Assembly: GCF_002006795.1 (NCBI RefSeq)
Contig: NZ_MVDN01000009.1
Coordinates: 62,953-98,658, forward strand
Length of the DNA: 35,706 nt
Source: Wohlfahrtiimonas populi
Lineage (GTDB): Bacteria; Pseudomonadota; Gammaproteobacteria; Cardiobacteriales; Wohlfahrtiimonadaceae
Reading direction: 5' to 3'
This document shows positions 28,268 to 35,706 of the stretch, in pieces. The notes under the pieces were generated by a model. It saw only the letters and a program-made list of their open reading frames with translations, ran no database searches and had not been told where the DNA came from. The stretch's first letter is position 1. The number at the start of each line of letters is the position of its first letter. The position numbers and the translations under genes were made by a program.

Positions 28268-29398
28268 ATGATCATTTCAGCATCAACCGACTATAGAAAA
28301 GCCGCAGAAAAAACCTTACCGCCTTTTCTATTCCATTACATCGATGGCGGTGCGTATGCAGAACACACATTAAAGCGCAATGTCTCTGATTTATCAGAAA
28401 TAGAGTTAAAGCAATTAGTCTTGCGTGATATGTCCAACATCAGCACCGAAACTCAATTATGGGACGATACATTATCCATGCCTGTTATATTAGCGCCAGT
28501 TGGTTTAACAGGCATGTACGCAAAGCGTGGTGAAGTACAAGCAGCCAAAGCAGCTGCTAAACGTGGCATTCCTTTTACAATGTCATCTGTTTCTATTTGC
28601 CCGATTGAAGAAGTCACACCACAAATTGATCGCCCTATGTGGTTTCAACTCTATGTATTAAAAGATCGTGGCTTTATGAAAAACGTTTTAGAGCGCGCAA
28701 AAGCCAATGGCGTGACAACATTAGTATTCACAGTAGATTTACCAACACCTGGCGCACGTTATCGTGATGCACATTCAGGTATGAGCGGACCTAATGCCAA
28801 TCTTCGCCGTATGATCCAAGCATTCACACATCCAACTTGGGCTTGGAATGTTGGTGTGCAAGGTAAACCCCATGACTTAGGCAATATTTCTAAATATTTT
28901 GGCTCTCCCATTGGCTTAGAAGATTACATTGGCTGGTTAACGAAAAACTTTGATCAATCCATTAGCTGGAAAGACTTAGAATGGATTCGTGAATTTTGGG
29001 ATGGACCTTTAATCATTAAAGGCATTTTAGATCCAGATGATGCACGTGATGCAGTAAAATTTGGTGCAGATGGCATTGTAGTTTCCAACCATGGCGGTAG
29101 ACAATTAGATGGCGTATTATCTTCAGCGCGTGCATTGCCACCGATTGCGGATGCTGTGAAAGGCGATCTTAAAATCCTTGTGGATTCAGGCATTCGCACA
29201 GGCTTAGATGTTGTGCGTATGATTGCATTGGGTGCAGATAGCGTAATGATTGGCCGTGCTTACGCTTATGCATTGGCAGCAGGCGGACAAGATGCTGTAG
29301 AAAACCTATTAACACTCTTTGAAAAAGAGATGCGCGTTGCCATGACATTAACAGGTGCAAATTCTATCAAAGATATTACAAGTAAGATTTTAGTTTAA
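28268..29398 (+). CDS. lldD: FMN-dependent L-lactate dehydrogenase
   Basis: A 376-residue membrane-associated flavoenzyme oxidising L-lactate to pyruvate with quinone as acceptor. It starts with the family's [17 protein letters not shown], contains [10 protein letters not shown], the [15 protein letters not shown] strand and the catalytic-base motif [12 protein letters not shown] (His near residue 275), then [19 protein letters not shown] and [14 protein letters not shown] around the FMN phosphate. Length is slightly below E. coli LldD (396). ATG with TGGAGA seven bases upstream. No lactate permease (lldP) or lldR lies beside it. The shared upstream region with dld suggests joint control, so both lactate isomers can be respired. 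Confidence 0.93.
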   Translation: MIISASTDYRKAAEKTLPPFLFHYIDGGAYAEHTLKRNVSDLSEIELKQLVLRDMSNISTETQLWDDTLSMPVILAPVGLTGMYAKRGEVQAAKAAAKRGIPFTMSSVSICPIEEVTPQIDRPMWFQLYVLKDRGFMKNVLERAKANGVTTLVFTVDLPTPGARYRDAHSGMSGPNANLRRMIQAFTHPTWAWNVGVQGKPHDLGNISKYFGSPIGLEDYIGWLTKNFDQSISWKDLEWIREFWDGPLIIKGILDPDDARDAVKFGADGIVVSNHGGRQLDGVLSSARALPPIADAVKGDLKILVDSGIRTGLDVVRMIALGADSVMIGRAYAYALAAGGQDAVENLLTLFEKEMRVAMTLTGANSIKDITSKILV

Positions 29399-29423
29399 TT
29401 CTGATACAGCCCACCATCAAAAA

Positions 29424-29448
29424 AGCCAACTCAGCAATTGAGTTGGCT
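29424..29448 (-). terminator. Terminator between convergent lldD and a small membrane protein gene
   Basis: A 10-bp perfect stem (AGCCAACTCA / TGAGTTGGCT) is followed on the minus strand by TTTTTT, so it mainly terminates the minus-strand gene. On the + strand it lies 26 bases past lldD but lacks a U-tract. Confidence 0.8.
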
Positions 29449-29475
29449 CATATTTCTAAAAGAAGCTAGACATAT

Positions 29476-29796
29476 CTATTTTTTAGTTTCTTTCTCTAAA
29501 ACAACCTCTTTACCACGTAAAACATTCCAAAATACAGATCTAAACATCCATAAGTTGATCAAAGCTAAAGCTGGCAAAAGCGTGATCAAGAAATATACGA
29601 TATAAAGCTCCGACATCTCTTTTGCATTAGCAAGTAAGCTATCTTTATCAAACTGCATGAATATAACGCTACATGCTGTTGCGATGATGAGTAAGAAAAA
29701 TGCAATGAACCATAATCTTCTCACCTGTTCTTTTTTCATAAATACTGCAGTTAAGATGTACACAACAACTGCGATTGCTACGACTATTAATACCAT
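29476..29796 (-). CDS. Small inner-membrane protein of unknown function
   Basis: A 106-residue protein with three predicted membrane spans (about 1-19, 27-48 and 65-88) and a basic C-terminal tail ending in ETKK. The ATG has AGGAG eight bases upstream and a terminator follows, so it is a real single-gene unit. I do not recognise the family. The neighbours are lldD (convergent) and a TctC-type binding protein gene upstream on the same strand, 155 bases away, which gives no clear functional hint. Confidence 0.65.
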   Translation of the reverse strand: MVLIVVAIAVVVYILTAVFMKKEQVRRLWFIAFFLLIIATACSVIFMQFDKDSLLANAKEMSELYIVYFLITLLPALALINLWMFRSVFWNVLRGKEVVLEKETKK

Positions 29797-29951
29797 CTTT
29801 CAACTCCTAGTGAATTCTTTAATATGAATTCTAGCAAGATAAATCCATTAACGGTATAGATTATGAAGATTTTCTATTCTTCGTTCTTACTTGAACAAGC
29901 ATATAATTCTAAGTGCTTAATACCATAATGAAATGCAACTAATCATGAGTA

Positions 29952-30935
29952 TCATTTAAGCAGCCCAAATTTTTCTGAAACTATACGCAAATCTTGTATT
30001 TGTTTTTCAATCAGCACTTTCAACTCTTCACCTGTCACTGAAAATGGCAAAAAATCATATTCTGTTAGTAAAACCTGAAATTCTTGAGAGATCAATAACT
30101 CATTAAACTTCTCTTTCCACCAATTGTACTCATCTTCGGTAACATTTGGCCCCATATAAAAACCATGGATGATTGGCCAAACTACATCATAGCCTTGTTC
30201 TTTGGCAGTAGGAATATTACTGAGCCGTCCTTCCACTCTTTTATCTGCCAAAACAGCTAAAATACGAATATCTCCACTATCTAAATATGGTGTTGTTTCC
30301 GTAACACCTGAACTCATCACATCAATATCACCTTTATACAAGCTGGCAATGATTTCACCACCACCATCCAAAGGAACATAAGATATGTCTTGCATATTTA
30401 ATCCAGCAGCTTTACTCAATAAGGCAATTTTTAACCAATCTTGACTACCAATCCCACCATTGCCACCCAAAACTACAGACTTAGGATCTTCTTGAAGCAT
30501 AGCCACCAAATCATCTAAATCTCTAATATTAGAATCCGTTTTGACAGAGATAACACCATATCCTAGAGCAACTGCTGACAACCATTTAACACTGTTCTCA
30601 TTATACGTACCAAATTTTCCTTCAGCGATATTCAGCAAAGAGCCTGAGGAAAAGGCGATAATAGTATTTACATCACTATTTCTCTCCGTAATGATATGTT
30701 GATAGGCATCTGCACCAATAGAACCAGGCATATAAACGATACGAATTGGGCGCATCACGACCACAGAATCCTTAAAGCCTTGTTGAATTAATTTGCATGT
30801 TAGATCAAACGCTCCTCCCATCTTGGATGGAACAATACATTCTGGCTGTCTTGCTTCCCCAAAACTTGCTGTTAATAATGATGAGACAACAACTAAAATC
30901 GCCCCAATAATCTTGTAAAGAATATTTTTCTCCAT
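29952..30935 (-). CDS. Tripartite tricarboxylate transporter (TctC/Bug family) binding protein, orphan
   Basis: A 327-residue periplasmic solute-binding protein. An N-terminal signal peptide (hydrophobic core about 9-25) precedes the mature Bug fold: ECIVPSKMGGAFDLTCKLIQ at the ligand-binding first loop, VYMPGSIGADAYQHI, VVLGGNGGIGSQDWLK, YVPLDGGGEIIASLYKGDIDVMSSG and the C-terminal FLPFSVTGEELKVLIEKQ. These follow the TctC order. The ATG has a strong GAGGAGGG. No TctA/TctB membrane genes are adjacent, as is common for Bug proteins that serve a distant transporter or a sensor. The ligand is unknown; carboxylates are usual. Downstream I see only a weak hairpin. Confidence 0.82.
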   Translation of the reverse strand: MEKNILYKIIGAILVVVSSLLTASFGEARQPECIVPSKMGGAFDLTCKLIQQGFKDSVVVMRPIRIVYMPGSIGADAYQHIITERNSDVNTIIAFSSGSLLNIAEGKFGTYNENSVKWLSAVALGYGVISVKTDSNIRDLDDLVAMLQEDPKSVVLGGNGGIGSQDWLKIALLSKAAGLNMQDISYVPLDGGGEIIASLYKGDIDVMSSGVTETTPYLDSGDIRILAVLADKRVEGRLSNIPTAKEQGYDVVWPIIHGFYMGPNVTEDEYNWWKEKFNELLISQEFQVLLTEYDFLPFSVTGEELKVLIEKQIQDLRIVSEKFGLLK

Positions 30936-31069
30936 AAACCCTCCTCAAGGTTTGTCTTACCCTTATACGCCTATACAAGAATCTCCTCTAATCATCATTT
31001 TTTATAACAAAATCCTTAGCAACCCAATGAAAATAAATAATAACTCATTGTTATTATAACATAAAACAA

Positions 31070-31091
31070 AAACCCTGCTTTCGCAGGGTTT
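31070..31091 (-). terminator. Terminator of the TAXI-TRAP operon
   Basis: AAACCCTGC / GCAGGGTTT, 9 bp with a 4-base loop, is followed on the minus strand by a U-rich tract (TTTTGTTTT). It lies 20 bases past the permease stop. Confidence 0.88.
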
Positions 31092-31110
31092 CCAATAGAT
31101 CTCAAAAAAA

Positions 31111-33093
31111 TTATATCGCGCTTAATCGTTTAGATTTTTGTAAGTTAAAGATTGCCATACCAGCCACCACAATCATCCCTGCAATATCTGTATATAATTC
31201 TGGAATGATTAACATCAAAGCGCCTGCTGCTAGAATTAAACGCTCAATCACATTCATGCGTGATTTAAAGTAACCTTCCACAGCCGCACCCAAGCTAATT
31301 ACACCCACAATCGATGTCACAGCGATCATAATCATAGATAGAATTGGTGGTGCTGGGAATTCAGTGACATTCATGCTTGTTAAACCTGTTGTGTCGATGT
31401 AGAGCATCGCAGGATTATAAACAAACATAAATGGCACGATGAATCCTGCTAAAGCGAGCTTCAGTGATTGCCAACCCGTTTTCATCGGGTCACCACCCGC
31501 AATACCTGCACCTGCAAAAGATGCCAATGCAACTGGTGGTGTGATATTAGCGAACAACCCAAAATAAAATACGAATAAATGCGCAACCAATACTGGTACA
31601 CCTAAACCAGCAATTGCTGGCGCTGCCATTGTTGCTGTGATGATATATGCAGGAATGGATGGTAAGCCCATGCCCAACACCATAGAAGCTAACATCGTTA
31701 AGAACAATGTTAAAAACAATGAATCTTTACCGATGCTAGTGATCATGGAGATCATGACGCTCGCAAAGCCAGTTAAGCTCACCGTACCAATAATAATACC
31801 CACAACCGCACATGCTGCCATCACTGGTAATGATTGCTTCGCACCAGAAATCAACGCATCCACAATGTCTTTAAAGCTCATTCGTGTTTCTTTTTTGAAT
31901 TGGCTCACGATCACACTGATGATGATTGTATAAAATGCTGCAAAGTTAATGGGCACAGATTCGGATAAGAAATAGACTAAAGCAAAAATTGGAATCAATA
32001 AATGCCCACGTGCTAACAATACTTCTTTCACTTTCGGCAAATCAGCTTTTGGAATACCTTTTAAGTCATCCTTCCCTGCTCTGAAGTGAACTTGTGCAAT
32101 TACACCCAAATAATAAAGCAATGCTGGGAAAAATGCAGCTAATGCGATCGTACTATATTTAACGCCCGTTGTTTCCGCCATGATGAATGCACTTGCACCC
32201 ATGATTGGCGGTAAAATTTGCCCACCAACTGAAGCACTTGCTTCAACTGCACCTGCAAAGTTGGCATTGTAACCCACGCGTTTCATCATCGGGATTGTGA
32301 ATACACCTGTGCCCACAACGTTACCTACAGCTGAGCCATTGATACTGCCCATAAAGCCACTAGAAATTACCGCAACTTTTGCTGGCCCACCTTGTTTATG
32401 GCCTGCCAATGCTAATGCTAAATCATTGAACAATTGCCCCATGCCTGATTTAGCTAAAAATGCGCCAAATAGAATGAATAAGAAAATGAATGATACAGAA
32501 GCACCAATTGCCGTTGAATAGATCCCTTCCATTTTGAGATACATCTGCCCAAAAATATCACCCAAATCATAAGGGCGCGTTAATAAGCGATCCGGCATGA
32601 AGTCATAATGACTGATGAATGGATAGATCAAAAATGTCAGCGCCAAAATTGGTAGAATCCAGCCCATCACACGGCGCGCGCCATCGATGACCAAAATCAC
32701 CGTCATAATACCGAATGCAATATCTAATTTATTAGGAATACCACCACGAGTATTCATAATCCCATCGTATTCAATCCAAAGATAACCAAAGGATGCAAAG
32801 GCACAGCACATTAAAAACCAATCATAAAATGGCACTTTTGTGCGATTTTGTGAAGGATAAGCTGGGTAAATTAAGAAGATCAATGCCAAACCAATTGCCA
32901 CGTGTGCAGCACGATACAACAATTGTGGAATGGGATAATAAGTGGTGACTAAATGATACAGCGAATAAAACAGTGCTAATCCCGCAATGAATAATTGAAT
33001 ATTGCGATTGGAAGGATTACGAACCAGAGATTCTCGATCAAATTTCTCGAGGATTTTCTGCCCTTCATTAATTTGAGGCTGTGAACTTGTCAT
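31111..33093 (-). CDS. TRAP transporter fused permease (4TM/12TM, TAXI type)
   Basis: A 660-residue inner-membrane protein combining the small (DctQ-like, about residues 30-160) and large (DctM-like, about 190-620) TRAP permease domains. Motifs in the large domain include GSINGSAVGNVVGTGVFTIP and GLFANITPPVALASFAGAGI, which are the re-entrant loops of the fused family. This form pairs with TAXI binding proteins, and here the TAXI gene is two genes upstream. Its ATG overlaps the DUF1850 gene by 26 bases, so translation is coupled. The substrate is not known; characterised members move glutamate or other carboxylates. Confidence 0.92.
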   Translation of the reverse strand: MTSSQPQINEGQKILEKFDRESLVRNPSNRNIQLFIAGLALFYSLYHLVTTYYPIPQLLYRAAHVAIGLALIFLIYPAYPSQNRTKVPFYDWFLMCCAFASFGYLWIEYDGIMNTRGGIPNKLDIAFGIMTVILVIDGARRVMGWILPILALTFLIYPFISHYDFMPDRLLTRPYDLGDIFGQMYLKMEGIYSTAIGASVSFIFLFILFGAFLAKSGMGQLFNDLALALAGHKQGGPAKVAVISSGFMGSINGSAVGNVVGTGVFTIPMMKRVGYNANFAGAVEASASVGGQILPPIMGASAFIMAETTGVKYSTIALAAFFPALLYYLGVIAQVHFRAGKDDLKGIPKADLPKVKEVLLARGHLLIPIFALVYFLSESVPINFAAFYTIIISVIVSQFKKETRMSFKDIVDALISGAKQSLPVMAACAVVGIIIGTVSLTGFASVMISMITSIGKDSLFLTLFLTMLASMVLGMGLPSIPAYIITATMAAPAIAGLGVPVLVAHLFVFYFGLFANITPPVALASFAGAGIAGGDPMKTGWQSLKLALAGFIVPFMFVYNPAMLYIDTTGLTSMNVTEFPAPPILSMIMIAVTSIVGVISLGAAVEGYFKSRMNVIERLILAAGALMLIIPELYTDIAGMIVVAGMAIFNLQKSKRLSAI

Positions 33094-33562
33094 AACAAGT
33101 GTCCTTTAAAAATATCCAAATAGAATGCTTGTGTGTAGATATCGTGATTTCAGAATAATCATCAAGGTATTGATGAATGGGAATGTCTCCATTAATAGTA
33201 TTGAATGAGGATTCCACATTGCGCGAGATGATCCAATTAATTTGTGGCATGTTTAAATTAGGATTTGACTCAACAAAACCGTCTTGAGTTTTCAAGGGTT
33301 CGTTATAAGGTGTGCCTGCACCAAATGTTTTGAATTGTGATCGAAATAATCGAAGATGATCATCTTCTGCCTGATAAGTTTCCCGCCACATTTCTCGCTC
33401 AACAGAATGAATCCACTGCAATGTCAAAACATCTTCTCTGAAATCACATGAAAACCGTTCAGTTTTCAAATTTATAATTGTGAACCATGGATACAATGAA
33501 GCACCTAGTAACAGCATCATCACTGTTACTAGGATCATAAACTTACTGTTGATTTTGCTCAT
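33068..33562 (-). CDS. DUF1850 family protein of a TAXI-TRAP operon
   Basis: A protein of about 164 residues with one N-terminal hydrophobic segment (about 10-28, anchor or signal) and a DUF1850 domain marked by LTLQWIHSVEREMWRETYQ and FRSQFKTFGAGTPYNE. DUF1850 proteins occur almost only between TAXI binding proteins and fused TRAP permeases; their role is unproven, perhaps an accessory subunit. I chose ATG at 33562, which lies inside the end of the TAXI gene (20-base overlap); the frame is open to a TTG at 33598. It also overlaps the permease start, so all three genes are interlocked. Confidence 0.82.
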   Translation of the reverse strand: MSKINSKFMILVTVMMLLLGASLYPWFTIINLKTERFSCDFREDVLTLQWIHSVEREMWRETYQAEDDHLRLFRSQFKTFGAGTPYNEPLKTQDGFVESNPNLNMPQINWIISRNVESSFNTINGDIPIHQYLDDYSEITISTHKHSIWIFLKDTCYDKFTASN

Positions 33563-34580
33563 CGTAATACTTCTGAGCACCTGGATGAACTGGCGCAACC
33601 ATACCTTTTTGAGCTTGTTCTAAAGAAACATCTTTCACAGCTTGGTGAGAATTTTGTAAACGATCCAAGTTTTCGAAGAATGTTTTTGTTAATTTATAAA
33701 CATCATCATCACTCAATTTACTATTCACAACTAAAGCATTCATGATTACCGCTGTTGGGATTGCTTCTGCATTACCATAAGTATTGGTAGGAATTTCCAT
33801 CGCCATAAAATATGGCTTATCTTGTGCGATTGTTGCGATATTTTCTGGGCTGATTGTTACTAATTGAAGGTCAAAACCTTGTGCCAATTCCATCAATGAT
33901 GCATTTGGCAAACCACTTGTTAAGAATGCCGCATCAATACGGCCAGCACGAAGTGCATCCGCGGCTTCTGCATAACCTAAATAATCCACTTTCAAATCAT
34001 CATAAGTAATACCATGACCATTCAATAACGAACGCGCATTCACTTCTACGCCTGAGTTTTGATCACCTACAGCAACACGCTTACCTTTCAAATCTTCGAT
34101 TGTTTTAATGCCAGATTTTTGTGATGTTACGATCTGCACAAAGTTTGGATACAACACTGCAATTTGCTTCACAGAATCAATTTTCTTTTGGAATGGCGCT
34201 TCGCCATTGATCGCTTGGTTTAAAGCATCACTCATGACAAATGCCATTTCTGCTTTACCTTGGTCAATCAAGTTAATGTTTTCAACGGATGCACCTGTTG
34301 TTTGTGTTTTAGAGTTGGCTTTATATTTCTCTGAGTAGATCTCGCCCATTGTAGTCGCAATGATGTTATATGGGCCAGATGCACCACCAGTTGCGATTGT
34401 TACAAAGCGTGAATCTAGTTTATCTTCTGCTGTTGCTTTAGGTGCTTCTTTTGGCGCTTCAGTTGTTGCCTTTGGTGCATCATTAGATGCTGTTGCTGCT
34501 GGTTTTTCAGCTTCTTGTGAGCAAGCTGCCAATAATAATGTTAATAATGTACCTGCGATAATTTTCTTACGGCTATTCAT
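33543..34580 (-). CDS. TAXI family TRAP transporter solute-binding lipoprotein
   Basis: A 345-residue binding protein made as a lipoprotein: lipobox LLAAC with Cys20, then a low-complexity Ala/Lys/Pro/Glu linker to about residue 55, then the TAXI domain starting FVTIATGGASGPYNIIATTMGEI and including TGASVENINLIDQGKAEMAF and KGKRVAVGDQNSGVEV. A membrane-anchored binding protein is unusual for TRAP systems, which mostly use free periplasmic ones. ATG at 34580 is preceded by GGGAGG; a TTG two codons earlier is less likely. First gene of a TAXI - DUF1850 - fused permease operon, with a good promoter upstream. Confidence 0.92.
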   Translation of the reverse strand: MNSRKKIIAGTLLTLLLAACSQEAEKPAATASNDAPKATTEAPKEAPKATAEDKLDSRFVTIATGGASGPYNIIATTMGEIYSEKYKANSKTQTTGASVENINLIDQGKAEMAFVMSDALNQAINGEAPFQKKIDSVKQIAVLYPNFVQIVTSQKSGIKTIEDLKGKRVAVGDQNSGVEVNARSLLNGHGITYDDLKVDYLGYAEAADALRAGRIDAAFLTSGLPNASLMELAQGFDLQLVTISPENIATIAQDKPYFMAMEIPTNTYGNAEAIPTAVIMNALVVNSKLSDDDVYKLTKTFFENLDRLQNSHQAVKDVSLEQAQKGMVAPVHPGAQKYYDEQNQQ

Positions 34581-34617
34581 ACTCAAAATCCTCCCAAAAA
34601 TATTGTAGTAATGCTAT

Positions 34618-34646
34618 TTGATAGCTTTTTTTGAGAGCATCGTCAA
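34618..34646 (-). promoter_or_regulatory. Promoter of the TAXI-TRAP operon
   Basis: TTGACG (34646-34641) and TATCAA (34623-34618) are spaced by 17 bases on the minus strand. A short dyad GCTAT-TTG-ATAGC (34613-34625) overlaps the -10 and might be an operator half. Confidence 0.5.
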
Positions 34647-34747
34647 TGAAAATAAGATGAAAAATATTAATAATGATATATATTTTATGCAATATGTTGT
34701 TATTAAAGAGATTGTAAACTACATAATATTTTCATAGTAGACACAAA

Positions 34748-34772
34748 AATGCCCAATCTTTCATTGGGCATT
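34748..34772 (-). terminator. Terminator of the GntR-type regulator gene
   Basis: A 10-bp perfect stem (AATGCCCAAT / ATTGGGCATT) with a 5-base loop continues as TTTTTGTG on the minus strand, 26 bases past the stop codon. It separates the regulator from the TAXI operon. Confidence 0.85.
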
Positions 34773-34798
34773 ATGTTGATCAGAAATCTCAACTGAAA

Positions 34799-35497
34799 TT
34801 ATAAATCGTGATACAACGCGATAGTTTTTTCGATATGATTTTTCATCAAAGTCACACCAAGATCAGCATCTTTAGCCACCAATGCATTATAAATTTCTCT
34901 ATGCACATCAATAAAATGATCCACATTATCTAATTTACGAATGTTCGTACGTGTTTCATTCAAAGTTTCAAAGAAACGTTCAAAAATAATCATGACCATT
35001 TCCACCATCATATTATTATGGCTCGCCTTAACCAAAGCTAAGTGGAAACGTAAATCTTCTTTCGCTGCCGTTTTGCCTAATTTCACGCGTGCTTCTAATG
35101 CTAATAATGCCTCTTCAATATCTTGTAGGTCTTGTTTAGTCGCACGCTTTGTTGCCAATACAAATGCACGAGTTTCTAATCCTTCACGGATTTCCAAAAG
35201 ATCAATAATGTCCTCAGGATGAATATTGAGAATTCGACTACGCAAGCGGCCTAAGATCAAATCTTTATCACTTCGTGTTAAAGTCAGTGCGCCGCCCATG
35301 CCATCTAAGAAAATATTTTCAGCTTTCAGAATATCAACTGCATGCAAAACTTCAGCTTCTGTGTAGTTTAATCGTCGTGCGATATCAGGGATAGAAGGCA
35401 GTGTTTCTCCTGGTAAAAAGCCACCAGACTCAATAGATTCCATGAAATATACAATCACTTCTTCATGTGGAATGCGTTTAATGGGTGATAGTTTCAT
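34799..35497 (-). CDS. GntR family transcriptional regulator, FCD (FadR/LldR-type) subfamily
   Basis: A 232-residue DNA-binding protein. A winged helix-turn-helix (about 8-72, with GGFLPGETLPSIPDIARRLNYTEAEVLHAVDIL) precedes an all-helical FCD ligand domain (about 80-220) with the usual metal-ligand positions in DLRFHLALVKAS and later His residues in DVHREIYNAL and MKNHIEKT. FCD regulators sense carboxylates such as lactate, pyruvate or sugar acids. The ATG has AGGAGG. It is monocistronic, upstream of the TAXI-TRAP operon on the same strand; that operon or the lactate genes 6 kb away are the plausible targets, which cannot be decided here. Confidence 0.88.
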   Translation of the reverse strand: MKLSPIKRIPHEEVIVYFMESIESGGFLPGETLPSIPDIARRLNYTEAEVLHAVDILKAENIFLDGMGGALTLTRSDKDLILGRLRSRILNIHPEDIIDLLEIREGLETRAFVLATKRATKQDLQDIEEALLALEARVKLGKTAAKEDLRFHLALVKASHNNMMVEMVMIIFERFFETLNETRTNIRKLDNVDHFIDVHREIYNALVAKDADLGVTLMKNHIEKTIALYHDL

Positions 35498-35706
35498 AAT
35501 ACTCCTCCTACTGCGTTGATATTATTTTGTATTCTGTATCAAACTTTTTGTAGCCGTAAATTCATACTATCACTAATTTTGAGAATATCTCAATAGCTAC
35601 GTCAAATGAATTTTATTAGTCATTATCTGAGCGATTGACTCCTATTCTGGATTATCAGACAATAACCGTCCACCAAGACTGTTTCACTTTAAAGAATATA
35701 ATTATG

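Noticed and set aside
30917-30953. Small hairpin presenting the TctC ribosome site in its loop
   Set aside because: The stem AAACC/GGTTT is only five base pairs and is common by chance in this composition; no alternative pairing was seen.
35498-35706. Possible divergent gene or operator at the window end
   Set aside because: Only an isolated ATG at the very last three bases and no clear dyad were seen; nothing can be supported without the next sequence.

Overview
The window looks like chromosomal DNA of a low-GC gammaproteobacterium (roughly 38-40 % GC by eye). The HemW, DctPQM, PobA, YqaA, NimT-like, LldD and PilY1-type proteins are all of proteobacterial kind, and the cell is a Gram-negative respirer (TonB receptor, lipoprotein, periplasmic binding proteins, quinone-linked lactate dehydrogenases). 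A member of the Cardiobacteriales (Ignatzschineria/Wohlfahrtiimonas type) would fit, but that is a guess from composition and gene content. I see no tRNA, rRNA, CRISPR array, insertion sequence or phage gene.

Layout. 1-5.4 kb: the tail of an unknown + strand gene, then on the minus strand a flavin reductase, metY, and a hemW-nadE-pncB cluster (NAD salvage plus heme chaperone). 5.4-10.5 kb: a DUF218 membrane protein, yqaA, pobA divergent from a NimT/CynX-type exporter, and two small unknown proteins. 10.5-13.7 kb: a complete dctPQM C4-dicarboxylate TRAP transporter. 14-21.6 kb: a Fur-box-preceded siderophore-import operon (TonB receptor, two half-ABC proteins, MFS permease) divergent from a TetR-type regulator. 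21.6-25 kb: a large PilY1-type adhesin standing alone. 25.3-29.4 kb: divergent D-lactate and L-lactate dehydrogenases. 29.5-35.5 kb: a small membrane protein, an orphan TctC-type binding protein, a TAXI-TRAP operon with a DUF1850 protein, and a GntR/FCD regulator. The theme is uptake and oxidation of small organic acids plus iron piracy. There are three binding-protein-dependent carboxylate-type systems within 25 kb.

The most striking find is in front of metY. The minus-strand leader carries its own promoter, a 12-codon open frame (MKFLFVVEMMML) with three consecutive Met codons just before the stop, a set of mutually exclusive RNA helices, and an intrinsic terminator with seven U's ahead of the metY ribosome-binding site. 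This has the architecture of a ribosome-mediated methionine attenuator. I found no SAM riboswitch, T-box or MetJ box there. A hand-traced folding scheme gives the expected logic: stall at Met codons means read-through, reaching the stop codon means termination.

Other regulatory structure: a 14/19 Fur box and a perfect 8-bp dyad over the promoter of the siderophore receptor; a perfect 18-bp palindrome between pobA and the exporter; and a 7-bp dyad between the two lactate dehydrogenase genes. All functions are inferred from sequence reading alone, without database searches.
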